Source: an uncultured Peptococcaceae bacterium (GTDB taxonomy: Bacteria > Bacillota > Desulfotomaculia > Desulfotomaculales > Desulfallaceae). From it: a stretch of 7,364 bases of DNA. Below, in pieces: positions 1 to 5,112 of this stretch. Both the position numbers and the translations under genes were made by a program. Position 1 is the first letter of the stretch, and each line of letters begins with the position of its first letter. The notes under the pieces are model-generated. The model was not told the DNA's origin, searched no databases, and saw only the letters and a list, made by a program, of their open reading frames with translations. The stretch is from the NCBI GenBank assembly GCA_913064925.1, contig CAJYBN010000142.1, positions 1 to 7,364 on the forward strand, written 5' to 3'.

Positions 1-622
1 CGGGCGCATCCCCTCGGCGGTCGGTTATCATCCCACCTTGGCGACCGACATGGGTGCCTTGCAGGAACGCATCACGTCGACCAACAAGGGCTCGATCACC
101 TCGGTCCAGGCGATCTACGTGCCCGCCGACGACCTGACCGACCCGGCGCCGGCCACCACGTTCGCCCACCTGGACGCCACCGTGGTGCTGTCCCGCCAGA
201 TCGCCGAGCTGGGCATTTACCCCGCCGTGGACCCGCTGGACTCCACATCGCGGATCCTGGACCCCAACATCATCGGCCAGGAGCACTACATGACCGCCCG
301 GGGCGTGCAGCAGGTGCTGCAGCGCTACAAGGAACTGCAGGACATCATCGCCATTCTGGGCATGGAGGAACTGTCCGACGAAGACAAGTTGATCGTGGCC
401 CGGGCACGGAAACTGCAGCGTTTCCTGTCCCAGCCCTTCCACGTGGCGGAAACGTTCACCGGTTACCCCGGCGTGTACGTGTCGCTTAAGGACACCATCC
501 GCGGCTTCCAGGAGATCCTGGACGGCAAGCATGACGACCTGCCCGAGGATGCATTCTACATGGTGGGTACCATAGAGGAGGCAGTGGCCAAGGCGAAACG
601 TCTGTCAGAGGGAAGTGCATAA
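1..622 (+). CDS. atpD: ATP synthase F1 subunit beta, 3' part (5' end outside window)
   Basis: Catalytic beta subunit of the F1Fo ATP synthase, a peripheral part of the membrane-bound enzyme that makes ATP from ADP and phosphate using the ion gradient. The reading frame is open from base 2 to the TAA at 620-622, giving 206 residues; the family is usually about 470, so the N-terminal barrel and P-loop lie upstream. The visible part starts at GRIPSAVGYHPTLATDMG and continues with ALQERITST, the very conserved segment VYVPADDLTDPAP (here IYVPADDLTDPAP), LDSTSRILDP and the C-terminal helical domain. The DELSEED-type lever that contacts gamma and epsilon is present as MEELSDED. No frameshift or missing key residue is seen. 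It is followed after one base by atpC, the usual end of an atp operon. Identity is certain; only the extent is limited by the window edge. Confidence 0.98.
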   Translation, partial: GRIPSAVGYHPTLATDMGALQERITSTNKGSITSVQAIYVPADDLTDPAPATTFAHLDATVVLSRQIAELGIYPAVDPLDSTSRILDPNIIGQEHYMTARGVQQVLQRYKELQDIIAILGMEELSDEDKLIVARARKLQRFLSQPFHVAETFTGYPGVYVSLKDTIRGFQEILDGKHDDLPEDAFYMVGTIEEAVAKAKRLSEGSA

Positions 623-623
623 C

Positions 624-1034
624 ATGGCGGAAGAAAAATTGCAGCGCCTGGAGGTTGTCACACCGCAGAGCAAAGTGTTCAGCGAGGACGTGCGGTTCGT
701 GGTGCTGCCGGGCAGCGAAGGCGAGCTGGGTATTTTGCCCGAACACGCCCCACTGGTCAGCGCGCTGAAAATCGGCCTGGTCAGGGTGCACCACGAGGGC
801 AAGGTGCTGAAAATAGCCGTCAGCGGCGGTTTCGCGGAGGTGCGCAACAGCCGCACCACCGTGCTGGCCAACGCCGCCGAGCGGGAGGACCAGATAGACG
901 TGGAGCGCGCCCGGGCCGCCAAGGAGCGGGCCGAGCAGCGGCTGGCCTCCAGCTCGCCCGATATTGACGTGGCCCGGGCAGAAGCCGCTTTAAAGCGCGC
1001 CCTGAACCGCCTCAAGGCCGCCGGCCAGGGCTAG
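624..1034 (+). CDS. atpC: ATP synthase F1 subunit epsilon
   Basis: Epsilon subunit of the F1 central stalk, which couples gamma rotation to the c-ring and can inhibit ATP hydrolysis through its C-terminal helices. The product is 136 residues, normal for the family (about 130-140). Residues 1-85 form the beta-sandwich domain, with the family hallmark LPG followed by GELGILPEHAPLV at 28-45. Residues 88-134 form the two-helix domain, and I91-D-V-E-R-A96 fits the I/LDxxRA motif linked to ATP binding in Bacillus epsilon subunits. The ATG at 624 is chosen over an in-frame GTG at 615 because AGAGGGAA at 607-614 lies about nine bases before it and the protein then starts MAEEKLQRLEVVTP. Only one base separates it from the atpD stop, so the two are co-transcribed. 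Its TAG stop (1032-1034) is also the first three bases of a dispersed repeat. Confidence 0.97.
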   Translation: MAEEKLQRLEVVTPQSKVFSEDVRFVVLPGSEGELGILPEHAPLVSALKIGLVRVHHEGKVLKIAVSGGFAEVRNSRTTVLANAAEREDQIDVERARAAKERAEQRLASSSPDIDVARAEAALKRALNRLKAAGQG

Positions 1035-1049
1035 GGGTCAGGCCTTTCC
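1032..1049 (+). repeat. GGGGTCAGGCCTTTC repeat, copy A
   Basis: TAGGGGTCAGGCCTTTCC overlaps the atpC stop codon. It matches the outer part of the inverted repeats at 1147 and 2068, with four rather than five G residues, and the following AT-rich bases also resemble the right-hand repeat read in reverse (shared TGTAAT core). It is in the same orientation as copy B and opposite to copy C. It is a diverged third copy of the same short repeat family. Confidence 0.75.
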
Positions 1050-1102
1050 TAACTGTAATAACTAAAGTATCTATATATCACGATAAACAGCAATAACTAA
1101 GC

Positions 1103-1146
1103 TGAAGGGGGCAGAGTGCATTTAGCATCCTGTCCCCTTTGCTTTA
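1103..1146 (+). terminator. Probable terminator of the atp operon
   Basis: A long imperfect hairpin about 70 bases after atpC. The left arm begins at 1104 (GAAGGGGGCAG) and the right arm ends at 1140 (CTGTCCCCTTT). The stem is about 16 positions with one A-C mismatch and a few G-T pairs, and the loop is ATTTA at 1120-1124. The tail TTTGCTTT is only moderately T-rich, so termination is likely but not textbook. The arms also resemble the GGGGACAGG-type repeats common in bacterial genomes, so the hairpin may itself be a repeat element. Confidence 0.6.
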
Positions 1147-1182
1147 CATAGGGGGTCAGGCCTTTCAAAATTATAATTATTT
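1147..1182 (+). repeat. Left inverted repeat (copy B)
   Basis: CATAGGGGGTCAGGCCTTTC followed by an AT-rich 16 bp. It pairs with the complement of 2033-2068, with mismatches only at the first base after the GC-rich core and at one A/G position inside the AT-rich part. Confidence 0.85.
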
Positions 1183-1294
1183 AATTATAACAATATACAA
1201 ATGTGTGTTTATCAAATAAGCCCTTTGTTTTTATAGAGAGCCGTTGTTTTACATGGTGTTAATGAAAAAAGCTTTCGCAATATAAAAGCAGATC

Positions 1295-1323
1295 TTGCTT
1301 AGCTTGGGCCATGAATATATAAT
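1295..1323 (+). promoter_or_regulatory. Candidate sigma-A promoter for the coiled-coil gene
   Basis: A perfect TATAAT at 1318-1323 lies 17 bases after TTGCTT at 1295-1300, a weak -35 box (TTG matches the consensus). A start near 1330 would give a leader of about 28 bases before the TTG codon at 1358. The exact -10 box and ideal spacing inside an otherwise AT-rich block make it plausible. Confidence 0.5.
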
Positions 1324-1357
1324 GACCAAAAAAGTAATAAATGAGGTGTGAGTACTC

Positions 1358-1846
1358 TTGAGCGAAGAGCGGCTGACACGCATAGAAGCCATGCTGACGG
1401 ACTTGATACGTATTGTAGGCAATACAAATACGGTGGTTGAGGAACTAAGGGAGGGCCAACAAAGCTTACGCGGCGAAGTGGATAGCCTGCGCAGCGAGGT
1501 AAACTCCCTGCGCAATGAGGTCAATACCTTGCGCGGCGAGGTGGATGGCTTACGCAGCGAGGTAAACACCTTGCGCAGCGAAGTGGATAGCCTGCGCAAC
1601 GAAGTAAACTCCCTGCGCAGCGAGGTAGATGGCCTGCGCAATGAGGTCAACACCTTGCGCAGCGAGGTGGATGGCCTACGCAGCGAGGTTACCGCTATCC
1701 GCAAAGATGTAGAATTAATTAAATCTGCTATGGCTACCAAGGATGATATTAACCTGTTAAATGAGCGGTTGGACTTCTACATGGAAAAATCGGCCCGCCA
1801 GGATGAGGATATTTACCGGCTGAAGCGGTTGGTGGGAATTAAATAG
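1358..1846 (+). CDS. Heptad-repeat coiled-coil protein of unknown function
   Basis: A 162-residue protein with three parts. The N-terminal segment (1-36) starts SEERLTRIEAMLTDLIRI. A rod follows at 37-113, made of eleven 7-residue repeats of the form LR-x-EV-D/N-x and one degenerate unit at 114-120. The C-terminal segment (about 121-162) ends YRLKRLVGIK. Leucine and valine sit four residues apart in each repeat, which predicts one long uninterrupted coiled coil that probably oligomerises. There is no signal peptide, membrane segment or catalytic motif, so it is likely cytoplasmic. TTG at 1358 is taken as start because GAGGTG (1343-1348) lies nine bases before it; the first in-frame ATG (1391) would cut into the N-terminal segment. 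Similar small repeat proteins occur in clostridia as far as I recall, without an assigned role. It is the only gene between the inverted repeats. Confidence 0.85.
   Translation: MSEERLTRIEAMLTDLIRIVGNTNTVVEELREGQQSLRGEVDSLRSEVNSLRNEVNTLRGEVDGLRSEVNTLRSEVDSLRNEVNSLRSEVDGLRNEVNTLRSEVDGLRSEVTAIRKDVELIKSAMATKDDINLLNERLDFYMEKSARQDEDIYRLKRLVGIK
1466..1696 (+). repeat. Eleven tandem 21-bp repeats inside the coiled-coil gene
   Basis: The consensus is close to CTGCGCAGCGAGGTNGATGGC, one heptad per unit, with very few base differences between units. The variation falls mainly at AGC/AAT/GGC (residue 3) and GAT/AAC (residue 6), and similar unit types recur in an alternating order. This points to expansion by slippage or unequal exchange; length variation between strains would be expected. 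Confidence 0.9.
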
Positions 1847-1882
1847 TAACCCGCAAAAAACAATCTATCTACTATCTACTAT

Positions 1883-1906
1883 ACCTCCTGTTGCAAGGGG
1901 GTTTTT
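1883..1906 (+). terminator. Terminator of the coiled-coil gene
   Basis: The stem ACCTCCT (1883-1889) pairs with AGGGGGT (1896-1902), with one T-G pair and loop GTTGCA. It is followed directly by a run of T residues. It lies 36 bases after the stop codon at 1846. Confidence 0.75.
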
Positions 1907-2032
1907 ATATTACCGGTTTTTAGCGGTTAGCCTATTGCAATAAGCATGAGCCTATATGGAGAAATTAAAAGTTAGAAACAAAATGAAAGATTAAGCCCTT
2001 CTTTAATGACACATCCAAATATACAAAAATAC

Positions 2033-2068
2033 AAATAATTACAATTTGGAAAGGCCTGACCCCCTATG
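2033..2068 (-). repeat. Right inverted repeat (copy C)
   Basis: GAAAGGCCTGACCCCCTATG at 2049-2068 is the exact complement of 1147-1166, and 2033-2048 continues the match into the AT-rich part. It is the outer end nearest spoIID. Confidence 0.85.
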
Positions 2069-2114
2069 GAATAAGCCGCGCCCTTGCTGGGAATAATAGG
2101 TAATAATTGCCTGA

Positions 2115-2146
2115 AACGGAGTATATATTTAACGGAGTATATATTT
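2115..2146 (+). repeat. Perfect 16-bp tandem duplication in the spoIID leader
   Basis: AACGGAGTATATATTT occurs twice in a row with no change, ending 36 bases before the spoIID start. ATATT is part of sigma-E type -35 boxes, but no good CATACANT-like -10 box follows at the right distance. A role in spoIID transcription is therefore only possible. Confidence 0.8.
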
Positions 2147-2182
2147 TTTATTGAGACAGGCACGGTAGAGGGTGAAGGCTTT

Positions 2183-3172
2183 ATGCGCAAGCTATTTCTG
2201 ATTACCCTGCTGCTGGTACTGCTGCTGGCCCTGGGGCTACCCTGGGTGATCAGCCGCATGGGCCAGCCGCCGGTGCGGGAGGGGGGCACCATCGTGCGGT
2301 TGTACCGCCACGCAACCGGCCAGGTGGAACTGGTACCGCTGGAGGACTACGTCACCGGGGTAGTGGCCGCCGAGATGCCCGCCGCCTTTCCGCCGGAAGC
2401 GCTGAAAGCGCAGGCGGTGGCGGCCCGCACGTACATCGTCAAGCGCATGCTGGCTGGCGGCGTGATCAACAACTGCCACCCCGGCGCCGACACCTGCGAC
2501 GACCCTAACCACGCCCAGGCATGGCTTTCCCGCAGCGACATGCGTGAGCGCTGGGGCACACTCCAGTACTACCGCTACTACTACAAAATAAGCGCGGCCG
2601 TGGACGACACCGCCGGGGAGATCATCACCTACCGGGGGCAGCCCATTGACCCGGTTTACCACGCCTCCTGCGGCGGCCGCACGGAAAACTCCGAGGACGT
2701 GTGGAAGTTTGCCGTGCCCTACCTGCGCAGCGTAGCCTGCCCCTACGACGCCGCACCCGAGCCCGAGCGGCGGGTAACCCTCACCCTGCGCCAGGTGGAG
2801 CGGGCGCTGGGCGCGGACCTGCGCGCGTTGCCGGCAGCCGCCGGCAGCGGCGGGCCGCTGCGGGTGGTGGAGAGAACATCCACCGGCCGGCCCAAGACGC
2901 TGCTGGTGGGCGATCAACGGCTCACCGCTTCGGAAGTGCGGCAGAAGCTGGGCCTGCGCTCCACCAACTTCACCTGGCGGCTGGCCGGGGATAAGATCGA
3001 GTTTATCACCCGGGGCTACGGTCACGGGGTGGGCATGTGCCAGTACGGTGCCCGCGGCCTGGCCGAGCACGGCTGCGACTACCGCCAGATCATCAAGCAT
3101 TATTACACGGGGGTAAGCATTATCAAAATTAATACCGCAGGCAAAAAGCCTGCGGAAAATAACATAAATTAA
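2183..3172 (+). CDS. spoIID: Stage II sporulation protein D, peptidoglycan lytic transglycosylase
   Basis: SpoIID is made in the mother cell after asymmetric division. It is anchored in the engulfing membrane and, with SpoIIM and SpoIIP, trims septal and peripheral peptidoglycan so that the forespore is engulfed. The product is 329 residues (about 340 in Bacillus subtilis). Residues 3-24 form one N-terminal membrane segment. The SpoIID domain follows, starting at LEDYVTGVVAAEMPAAFPPEALKAQAVAARTY, with Glu64 in AAEMPA as the expected catalytic acid. Cys98, His99, Cys105 and His110 lie in a loop that corresponds to the metal-binding region reported for clostridial SpoIID, and Cys163 follows in the YHASCGG motif. 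The C-terminal block is GYGHGVGMCQYGA (278-290), typical of the family. ATG 2183 is chosen because GAGGGTG lies eight bases upstream and the membrane segment follows at once. The last codons form a hairpin. Confidence 0.97.
   Translation: MRKLFLITLLLVLLLALGLPWVISRMGQPPVREGGTIVRLYRHATGQVELVPLEDYVTGVVAAEMPAAFPPEALKAQAVAARTYIVKRMLAGGVINNCHPGADTCDDPNHAQAWLSRSDMRERWGTLQYYRYYYKISAAVDDTAGEIITYRGQPIDPVYHASCGGRTENSEDVWKFAVPYLRSVACPYDAAPEPERRVTLTLRQVERALGADLRALPAAAGSGGPLRVVERTSTGRPKTLLVGDQRLTASEVRQKLGLRSTNFTWRLAGDKIEFITRGYGHGVGMCQYGARGLAEHGCDYRQIIKHYYTGVSIIKINTAGKKPAENNIN
3135..3155 (+). other. Perfect hairpin inside the 3' end of spoIID
   Basis: CCGCAGGC, loop AAAAA, GCCTGCGG: an 8-bp perfect stem within the coding sequence for the last residues of SpoIID. 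No T run follows on either strand, so it is not a classical terminator. It may protect the mRNA end or pause transcription. Confidence 0.6.
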
Positions 3173-3195
3173 CAGCGAATGATTTGTTTAATCAT

Positions 3196-3224
3196 GTATT
3201 AAGACTGCCGCCGGGGCCACACTA
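3196..3224 (+). promoter_or_regulatory. Candidate sigma-F promoter before the spoIIQ-like stub
   Basis: GTATT (3196-3200) and GGCCACACTA (3215-3224) are 14 bases apart. The second box fits nine of ten positions of the sigma-F -10 consensus GGNRANANTW as I know it; the first fits four of five positions of GYWTA. In B. subtilis spoIIQ is transcribed by sigma-F in the forespore, which agrees with the start of the stub that follows. The spacing is at the short end, so this is a candidate only. Confidence 0.35.
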
Positions 3225-3273
3225 AAATAACAACTTAAAAATATCAACAACCCGCACAAAGGGGGAATTTGAC

Positions 3274-3426
3274 GTGTGGCCCTTCGGTAAAAGGTTAAAG
3301 GACCAGGACGCGCTGGAAAAATACCGCCGGTGGCGGCGGCGCTGGCTGCTGAGCGCTGCCGCTCGGCCGGCGCGCTACCCGCGCCGGTTCTTTTTTAATA
3401 ATTTCTTACTATTAATTTGCCCTTAA
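3274..3426 (+). pseudogene. Truncated spoIIQ-like gene (N-terminal stub)
   Basis: A GTG at 3274, seven bases after GGGGGA, opens a 50-codon frame ending at TAA 3424. It starts WPFGKRLKDQDALEKYRRW and continues RRRWLLSAAA. This looks like the short basic cytoplasmic tail that precedes the membrane segment in SpoIIQ/M23-type proteins. The expected hydrophobic helix and peptidase domain are missing: after SAAA the frame runs into RPARYPRRFFFNN, which is simply a terminator read as codons. In related clostridia, as I recall, an M23-domain spoIIQ homologue lies between spoIID and spoIIID, so position supports the reading. I infer that a deletion joined the first 30 or so codons to the original 3' terminator. 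It could instead be a small leader peptide, or unrelated. Excellent translation signals suggest it is, or recently was, expressed. Confidence 0.5.
3367..3396 (+). terminator. Strong intrinsic terminator inside the stub frame
   Basis: CCGGCGCG (3367-3374), loop CTACC, CGCGCCGG (3380-3387), then TTCTTTTTT. An 8-bp perfect GC-rich stem with a T tail is a textbook terminator. Its position within the open frame of the stub supports truncation of the upstream gene. Confidence 0.85.
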
Positions 3427-3468
3427 CCCGAAACCGTAAAATTAAAAATGTTTCCATATTAAATTAAT

Positions 3469-3509
3469 GGAGCGCCCCGGGATTTTTGTCGTCGGGGCAT
3501 TCCTTTTTT
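3469..3509 (+). terminator. Second intrinsic terminator, upstream of spoIIID
   Basis: The stem GGAG-C-GCCCCG (3469-3479) pairs with CGGGGC-A-TTCC (3493-3503), with one C-A mismatch and a 13-base loop. TTTTTT (3504-3509) follows. With the terminator at 3367 it isolates spoIIID from spoIID transcripts, implying that spoIIID has its own promoter. Confidence 0.75.
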
Positions 3510-3546
3510 GTGCCCATCTTTAAACGGCGGCGTGGCCTTGGAATTA

Positions 3547-3574
3547 GCATTTCTGGCCTCCCCCTGCATATAAT
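3547..3574 (+). promoter_or_regulatory. Candidate sigma-E promoter of spoIIID
   Basis: CATATAAT at 3567-3574 resembles the sigma-E -10 box CATACAAT. About 13 bases before it, GCATTTC (3547-3553) agrees with five of seven positions of the sigma-E -35 pattern KMATATT. spoIIID is a sigma-E gene in B. subtilis, and the two terminators upstream leave this as the obvious promoter location. TATAAT inside the box could also serve sigma-A, but no -35 box lies at the right distance. Confidence 0.5.
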
Positions 3575-3601
3575 GTACTAAATGCCCGGGGAGGTAAAGC
3601 A

Positions 3602-3856
3602 ATGCAGGAGTACATCCAAAAACGGGTGCTGGAAATATGCACTTACATCCTGGAAACCCAGGCTACCGTCCGCCAAACCGCCCAGGTGTTCGGAGTCAGC
3701 AAAAGCACCGTACATAAAGACATGACGGAAAGGCTGCCGGCGCTGAACAAGGAACTGGCCCGGCAGGTGAAAAAGGTGCTGGAATACAACAAGTCGGAAA
3801 GGCACTTGCGGGGCGGTGAAGCCACCAGGAGAAAATACCGTCAAAATAAGCAGTGA
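3602..3856 (+). CDS. spoIIID: Sporulation transcriptional regulator SpoIIID
   Basis: A small DNA-binding protein that activates or represses many sigma-E dependent genes in the mother cell and helps switch to sigma-K. The product is 84 residues; the B. subtilis protein is 93. A helix-turn-helix covers about 20-42, with the signature FGVSKSTVHKDMTERLP (30-46). The basic C-terminal part that also touches DNA includes RHLRGGEATRRKY (67-79). The ATG has an excellent ribosome binding site, GGGGAGGT at 3588-3595, six bases upstream. Length, motifs and spacing are all normal. It follows two terminators and a sigma-E-like promoter, and mbl comes 172 bases later, the classical spoIIID-mbl order of spore formers. 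Confidence 0.97.
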   Translation: MQEYIQKRVLEICTYILETQATVRQTAQVFGVSKSTVHKDMTERLPALNKELARQVKKVLEYNKSERHLRGGEATRRKYRQNKQ

Positions 3857-3911
3857 AATAGCCAAAACTTGGAGGAATTTGTCCCCTCAGGTAGAAATAC
3901 ACCTACATCCG

Positions 3912-4001
3912 GCCTGTCCATAAAAGCAAATATCATTTGAACCATTTTTTATGCCAGGCACCGGCTGCCGCCGGCAACTTGCCGCGAGGGACAGGCTTTT
4001 T
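3912..4001 (+). other. Possible folded leader of mbl
   Basis: GCCTGTCC (3912-3919) can pair with GGACAGGC (3989-3996), and five T residues follow. The enclosed 69 bases contain a small hairpin CCGGC-TGCC-GCCGG (3961-3974) and an AT-rich stretch. It resembles a long-range terminator or attenuator between spoIIID and mbl. The long loop makes this uncertain, and the pairing may be fortuitous. Confidence 0.3.
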
Positions 4002-4028
4002 GTAAAAACCAGAAAGGGGACAATCTTA

Positions 4029-5081
4029 ATGTTCCGCATAAACTCCGACATCGGTATCGACCTGGGTACGGCCAACGTGCTGGTGTCCGTCAGGGGCAAG
4101 GGCATCGTGATAAAGGAGCCGACCGTGGTGGCCATAGATAAATCCTCGGGCAAAGTAATAGCGGTTGGCTCGCAGGCCAGGCGCATGCTGGGCCGCACGC
4201 CGGGCGACATCGTAGCCATCCGCCCCCTGCGGGACGGCGTGATCGCCGACTATGACGTTACCGAGAAGATGCTCCGCTACTTCATTGACAAGGCCGGCGG
4301 CCGCAAATTTTTCTTTAAGCCCCGGGTGATGGTGTGTATCCCCTCGGGCGTCACCGGCGTGGAGGAACGGGCCGTAAAGCAAGCCGCCGTGCAGGCCGGC
4401 GCCCGGCAGGCCTTCGTCATCGAGGAACCCCTGGCTGCGGCGCTGGGAGCGGGGCTGGACATCTCCCAACCCGGCGGAACCATGGTGGTGGACATCGGCG
4501 GCGGTACTACCGACGTGGCCGTGCTGTCCCTGGGGGGCATTGTGCACAGCCTCTCCCTGCGGGTGGGCGGCGACAAGTTCGACGAGAACATCGTCAGGTA
4601 CATACGCCGGGAATTCAACTTGGCCATCGGCGAGCGCACCGCCGAGGAAATCAAAATGCACATTGCCGACGCCTGCCCCGGAGAGGACCCGGAGGGCAGC
4701 ATGCGGGTGCGGGGCCGGGACTTGGTGGACGGGCTGCCCAAGGAAATCACCGTCACCGGCAGGCACGTGTATGACGCCATCAAGGAAAACCTGGCTTCAG
4801 TGGTGGGCGCCGTCAAGGAAGTGCTGGAACACACGCCGCCCGAGCTGGCTGCCGACATCGTGGACAAGGGTATCGTGCTCACCGGCGGGGGCGCGCTGCT
4901 GCACAACATGGACAAGCTGCTGGCCCGGGAAACCGGGGTGAACTGCTTCCTGGCCGACGACCCCCTTTCCTGCGTGGCCATCGGTACCAGCCGGGCCCTC
5001 ACCATGCTAAAAGCGCTGAACACCCAGCAGAAGCGCCGCCTTATTCGCAAGGCCATCAGGCAAAAAATATATGCCGGTTAG
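4029..5081 (+). CDS. mbl: MreB-family rod-shape actin Mbl
   Basis: A cytoplasmic actin homologue that forms membrane-bound filaments and positions the cell-wall elongation machinery. The product is 350 residues; the family is usually 330-345. Actin-fold nucleotide sites are intact: phosphate-1 IGIDLGTANV (8-17), phosphate-2 VVDIGGGTTDVAV (153-165) and the adenosine motif VLTGGGALL (283-291). PTVVAID, IPSGVT and EEPLAAALGAGLDI are typical of MreB and Mbl. The Mbl call rather than MreB rests on its place directly after spoIIID and the absence of mreC and mreD next to it. ATG 4029 is chosen because AAGGGGA ends eight bases before it and the product then starts MFRINSDIGIDLG. A basic tail, QQKRRLIRKAIRQKIYAG (333-350), is longer than I expect and could aid membrane binding. 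In relatives flagellar rod genes often follow; here the next gene is convergent. Confidence 0.93.
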   Translation: MFRINSDIGIDLGTANVLVSVRGKGIVIKEPTVVAIDKSSGKVIAVGSQARRMLGRTPGDIVAIRPLRDGVIADYDVTEKMLRYFIDKAGGRKFFFKPRVMVCIPSGVTGVEERAVKQAAVQAGARQAFVIEEPLAAALGAGLDISQPGGTMVVDIGGGTTDVAVLSLGGIVHSLSLRVGGDKFDENIVRYIRREFNLAIGERTAEEIKMHIADACPGEDPEGSMRVRGRDLVDGLPKEITVTGRHVYDAIKENLASVVGAVKEVLEHTPPELAADIVDKGIVLTGGGALLHNMDKLLARETGVNCFLADDPLSCVAIGTSRALTMLKALNTQQKRRLIRKAIRQKIYAG

Positions 5082-5112
5082 CCCGTCAAATGCGGGCTTT
5101 CCGGCGTTTTTT
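5073..5112 (+). terminator. Terminator of mbl, embedded in the end of the sigma gene
   Basis: Two stacked stems: GCCGG (5073-5077) pairs with CCGGC (5101-5105), and AGCCCG (5080-5085) pairs with CGGGCT (5093-5098). A TT/TT internal loop lies between them, the apical loop is TCAAATG, and G plus six T residues follow. It overlaps the stop codons of both convergent genes and supplies the codons of the sigma factor's last nine or so residues. Confidence 0.85.

Larger units (their letters stand above)
1147..2068. mobile_element. Candidate non-autonomous element with 36-bp inverted ends and one coiled-coil gene
   Basis: A 922-bp AT-rich block bounded by inverted repeats at 1147-1182 and 2033-2068, which match at 34 of 36 positions; the outer 20 bp are identical. 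Inside lie one promoter-like site, one gene (1358-1846) and one terminator, all consistent with a self-contained transcription unit. No transposase or recombinase is encoded and no clear target duplication flanks it. The repeat core GGGGTCAGGCC resembles short repeats that, from memory, accompany REP-associated or IS200-like Y1 transposases in other bacteria; that link is inference. The block sits between atpC and spoIID. Two independent solo repeats facing each other by chance is the alternative explanation. Confidence 0.55.
1907..2182. other. AT-rich spacer between coiled-coil gene and spoIID
   Basis: No coding region is supported here. It holds a 10-bp palindrome TATTGCAATA near 1932, the right inverted repeat (2033-2068) and a 16-bp tandem duplication (2115-2146). 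No convincing promoter for spoIID was found; the duplicated ATATATTT blocks are the only candidates. Confidence 0.5.

Noticed and set aside
1466..1696. CRISPR-like regular repeats
   Set aside because: The units are contiguous 21-bp codons without spacers, inside a coding frame.
1249..1740. Minus-strand open frame of 163 codons over the coiled-coil gene
   Set aside because: It exists only because the 21-bp repeats keep all frames open; it reads as monotonous TSLRR-type repeats, and the plus-strand frame has promoter, ribosome binding site and terminator.
1140..2075. Target-site duplication flanking the inverted-repeat element
   Set aside because: The bases just outside the two ends do not form a direct repeat; IS200-like elements would not make one anyway.
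2237..3100. Minus-strand open frame of 287 codons in spoIID
   Set aside because: GC-rich shadow of a well-identified gene; no domain sense in the translation.
3879..3923. 14-codon TTG-started frame after GGAGG at 3871, a possible leader peptide before mbl
   Set aside because: The spacing to the ribosome binding site is only three bases, and no regulatory codon run is seen.
4277..5056. Minus-strand open frame of 259 codons in mbl
   Set aside because: Shadow of an intact actin-family gene, with low-complexity serine/proline-rich translation.
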